DNA of 64,000 nt from Erinaceus europaeus (taxonomy: Eukaryota; Chordata; Mammalia; Eulipotyphla; Erinaceidae). The stretch spans positions 57,117,296 to 57,181,295 of the forward strand of contig NC_080164.1 in the NCBI RefSeq assembly GCF_950295315.1. Direction: 5' to 3'. Below are positions 62,300 to 64,000 of the stretch, in pieces. The translations under genes were made by a program, and so were the position numbers. The first letter of the stretch is position 1, and each line of letters starts with the position of its first letter. The notes beneath the pieces were generated by a model. It ran no database searches. It saw only the letters and a program-made list of their open reading frames with translations, and was not told where the DNA came from.

Positions 62300-64000
62300 A
62301 TGGCACTATAATAAATTAAATCCATAATATCAATAAATGTCAATGGCTTAAACTCACACATCAAAAGGCACAGGGTGGGGGGATGGATCAGAAAACATAA
62401 CCCAACCATATGCTGCTTGCAAGAATCCCATCTGTCACAACAAGATAAACACAGACTTAAAGTGAAAGGATGGAAAACTATCATACAAGCTAACGGACCA
62501 CAAAAAAGGGCAGGAACAGCCATTCTCATCTCAGACACAATAGATTTTAAATTAAATAAAGTAATAAAAGATAGGCAAGGACATTACATAATGATTAGAG
62601 GATCAATCAGCCAAGAAGACTTAACAATTATTAACATCTATGCACCCAATGAGGGACCATCTAAATACATTAAGCACTTACTGAAAGAATTTCAAAAATA
62701 CATCAATAGTAATACAATAATAGTGGGAGACTTCAATACCCCATTCTCATACTTAGACAGATCATCAAAGCAGAGAACCAATAAAGATACAAGAGAATTG
62801 AATGAAGAGATCGACAGACTACACCTCTTGGACATTTTCAGACCCCTTCACCCCAAAAAACTGGAATACACCTTCTTTTCAAATCCACATAACACATACT
62901 CAAGGATAGACCACATGTTAGGCCACAAAGAAAGCATCCATAAATTCAAGAGCATTGAAATCATCCCAAGTATCTTCTCAGATGACAGTGGAGTAAAACT
63001 AACATTTAACAACAAACAGACAATTATTAAAAGTCACAGAATTTGGAAACTAAACAACATGCTCCTTAAGAACCATTGGGTCAGAGACTCACTCAAGCAG
63101 GAAATTCAAATGTTCCTGGAAACTAATGAAAATGAAGACACAACCTATCAAAATATTTGGGACACAGCTAAAGCAGTACTGAGAGGGAAACTTATAGTCA
63201 TATAATCACATATTAAACATCAAGAAGAAGCTCAAATGAACGACCTTACTGAACACCTCAAGGACTTGGAGGAAGAGGAACAAATGAACCGTAAAGCAAC
63301 CAGAAGGACATAAATCACTAAAGTTAGAGCAGAAATAAACAACATTGAAAATAAAAGAACCATACAAAAGATCAATGAAGCCAAATGTCGGTTCTTTGAA
63401 AGATTAAACAAAATTGACAAACCCCTAGCCAGACTCACCAAACAAAAAAGAGAGAAGACTCAAATTAATAGAATTGTAAACGATGCAGGAGATATCACAA
63501 CTGACACCACAGAAATCCAGAGAATCCTGCGAAACTTCTAACTATATGCCACCAAGCTAGAGAATCTGGGAGAAATGGAACAATTCCTAGAAGCCTATGC
63601 CCTTCCAAAACTGAACCAAGAAGAACTACAAAATCTAAATGCACCAATCACAGACAAAGAAATTGAAATTGAATGTGTTATTAAGAATCTCCCCAACAAC
63701 AAAAGTCCTGGACCAGATGGCTTCACAAATGAATTCTAGAAAACTTTCAGGAAACAGTTATTACCCATACTTCTGAAGCTTTTCCATAAGATTGAAGAAA
63801 CAGGAATACTCCCTTCCACCTTCCATGAAGCCAACATCACCCTGATACCAAAAGCTCAAAGGGACAGAAAAAAAAAGGAAAACTACAGACCAATATCTCT
63901 GATGAACATAGATGCCAAAATATTAAACAAGATTTTGGCAAACAGGATAGAGCAACATATCAAAAAGATTGTTCTTATGACCAAGTGGGATTAATCCCAG
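62300..64000 (+). pseudogene. L1 ORF2, endonuclease and part of RT, with stops; cut by window end
   Basis: The canonical ATG (62300) reads into a stop after three codons. The main frame is open from 62315 to 63205 with endonuclease motifs [45 protein letters not shown] and [10 protein letters not shown] (Asp where His is expected in SDH, so an altered active-site residue). After a TAA at 63203-63205 the same frame resumes with several more stops, including TAG inside the NEFYK region. RT N-terminal motifs [14 protein letters not shown] and [13 protein letters not shown] are recognisable. It is non-functional. Confidence 0.88.

Larger units (their letters stand above)
61446..64000 (+). mobile_element. 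decayed L1, plus strand, 5'-truncated, running off the window
   Basis: It starts within ORF1 (start approximate) and continues through the 5' two-thirds of ORF2 to the window end. It is in the opposite orientation to most L1s here. The 5' UTR is absent. Confidence 0.9.

Overview
This window is mammalian genomic DNA, and most of it is interspersed repeats. I found no host protein-coding exon, tRNA gene, rRNA gene or CRISPR array. Three things point to a hedgehog (Erinaceidae, probably Erinaceus europaeus): a very abundant tRNA-derived SINE family with a pyrimidine-rich body and an AAC/AAT-rich tail, L1 LINEs with a distinctive long 3' UTR, and a class II (betaretrovirus-like) endogenous retrovirus. 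The species call is inference from recognised repeat families. No search was run.

Layout. 1-8.8 kb holds SINEs, an L1 3' UTR fragment (265-1327), and two 5'-truncated copies of a non-L1 LINE (2659-3517 and 7073-7874) in unique AT-rich DNA. 8.8-16.5 kb is a three-level nest: a SINE split by an old L1, itself split by a nearly intact full-length L1 (9484-15775, minus strand). That L1 has an intact ORF1, and its ORF2 is interrupted by one apparent 1-base slip. 17.5-22.9 kb is stacked old L1 3' ends, one carrying a chimeric L1/SINE insertion. 24.4-24.6 kb has two tiny insertions of the non-L1 LINE tail. 25.1-38.7 kb is an old, nearly full-length L1 split by a complete provirus (26000-33786, minus strand) with two LTRs, a 6-bp target duplication, primer binding site, polypurine tract and decayed gag, pro and pol in successive -1 frames, but no env. 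38.7-40.5 kb is unique. 40.7-47.1 kb is more L1 ends and SINEs plus a 38-bp perfect inverted repeat. 47.8-48.45 kb is a tandem duplication with a fold-back at its junction. 50.3-52.3 kb is a SINE cluster containing an LTR scrap and a fourth non-L1 LINE copy. 53.6-57.4 kb is mainly unique. 58-61 kb is SINE and L1 fragments. From about 61.45 kb to the end a decayed plus-strand L1 runs off the window.

The most unusual component is the non-L1 LINE family. It has five insertions here, each flanked by its own target duplication and ending in a GAA-type tail rather than poly(A). The partial proteins resemble the C-terminal part of the polymerase polyprotein of invertebrate-type non-LTR retrotransposons. 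They are unlike L1 or RTE/BovB, so horizontal acquisition is a reasonable hypothesis. The second notable element is an env-less provirus whose Gag begins with a membrane-spanning segment, the arrangement known from intracellular A-type particles.
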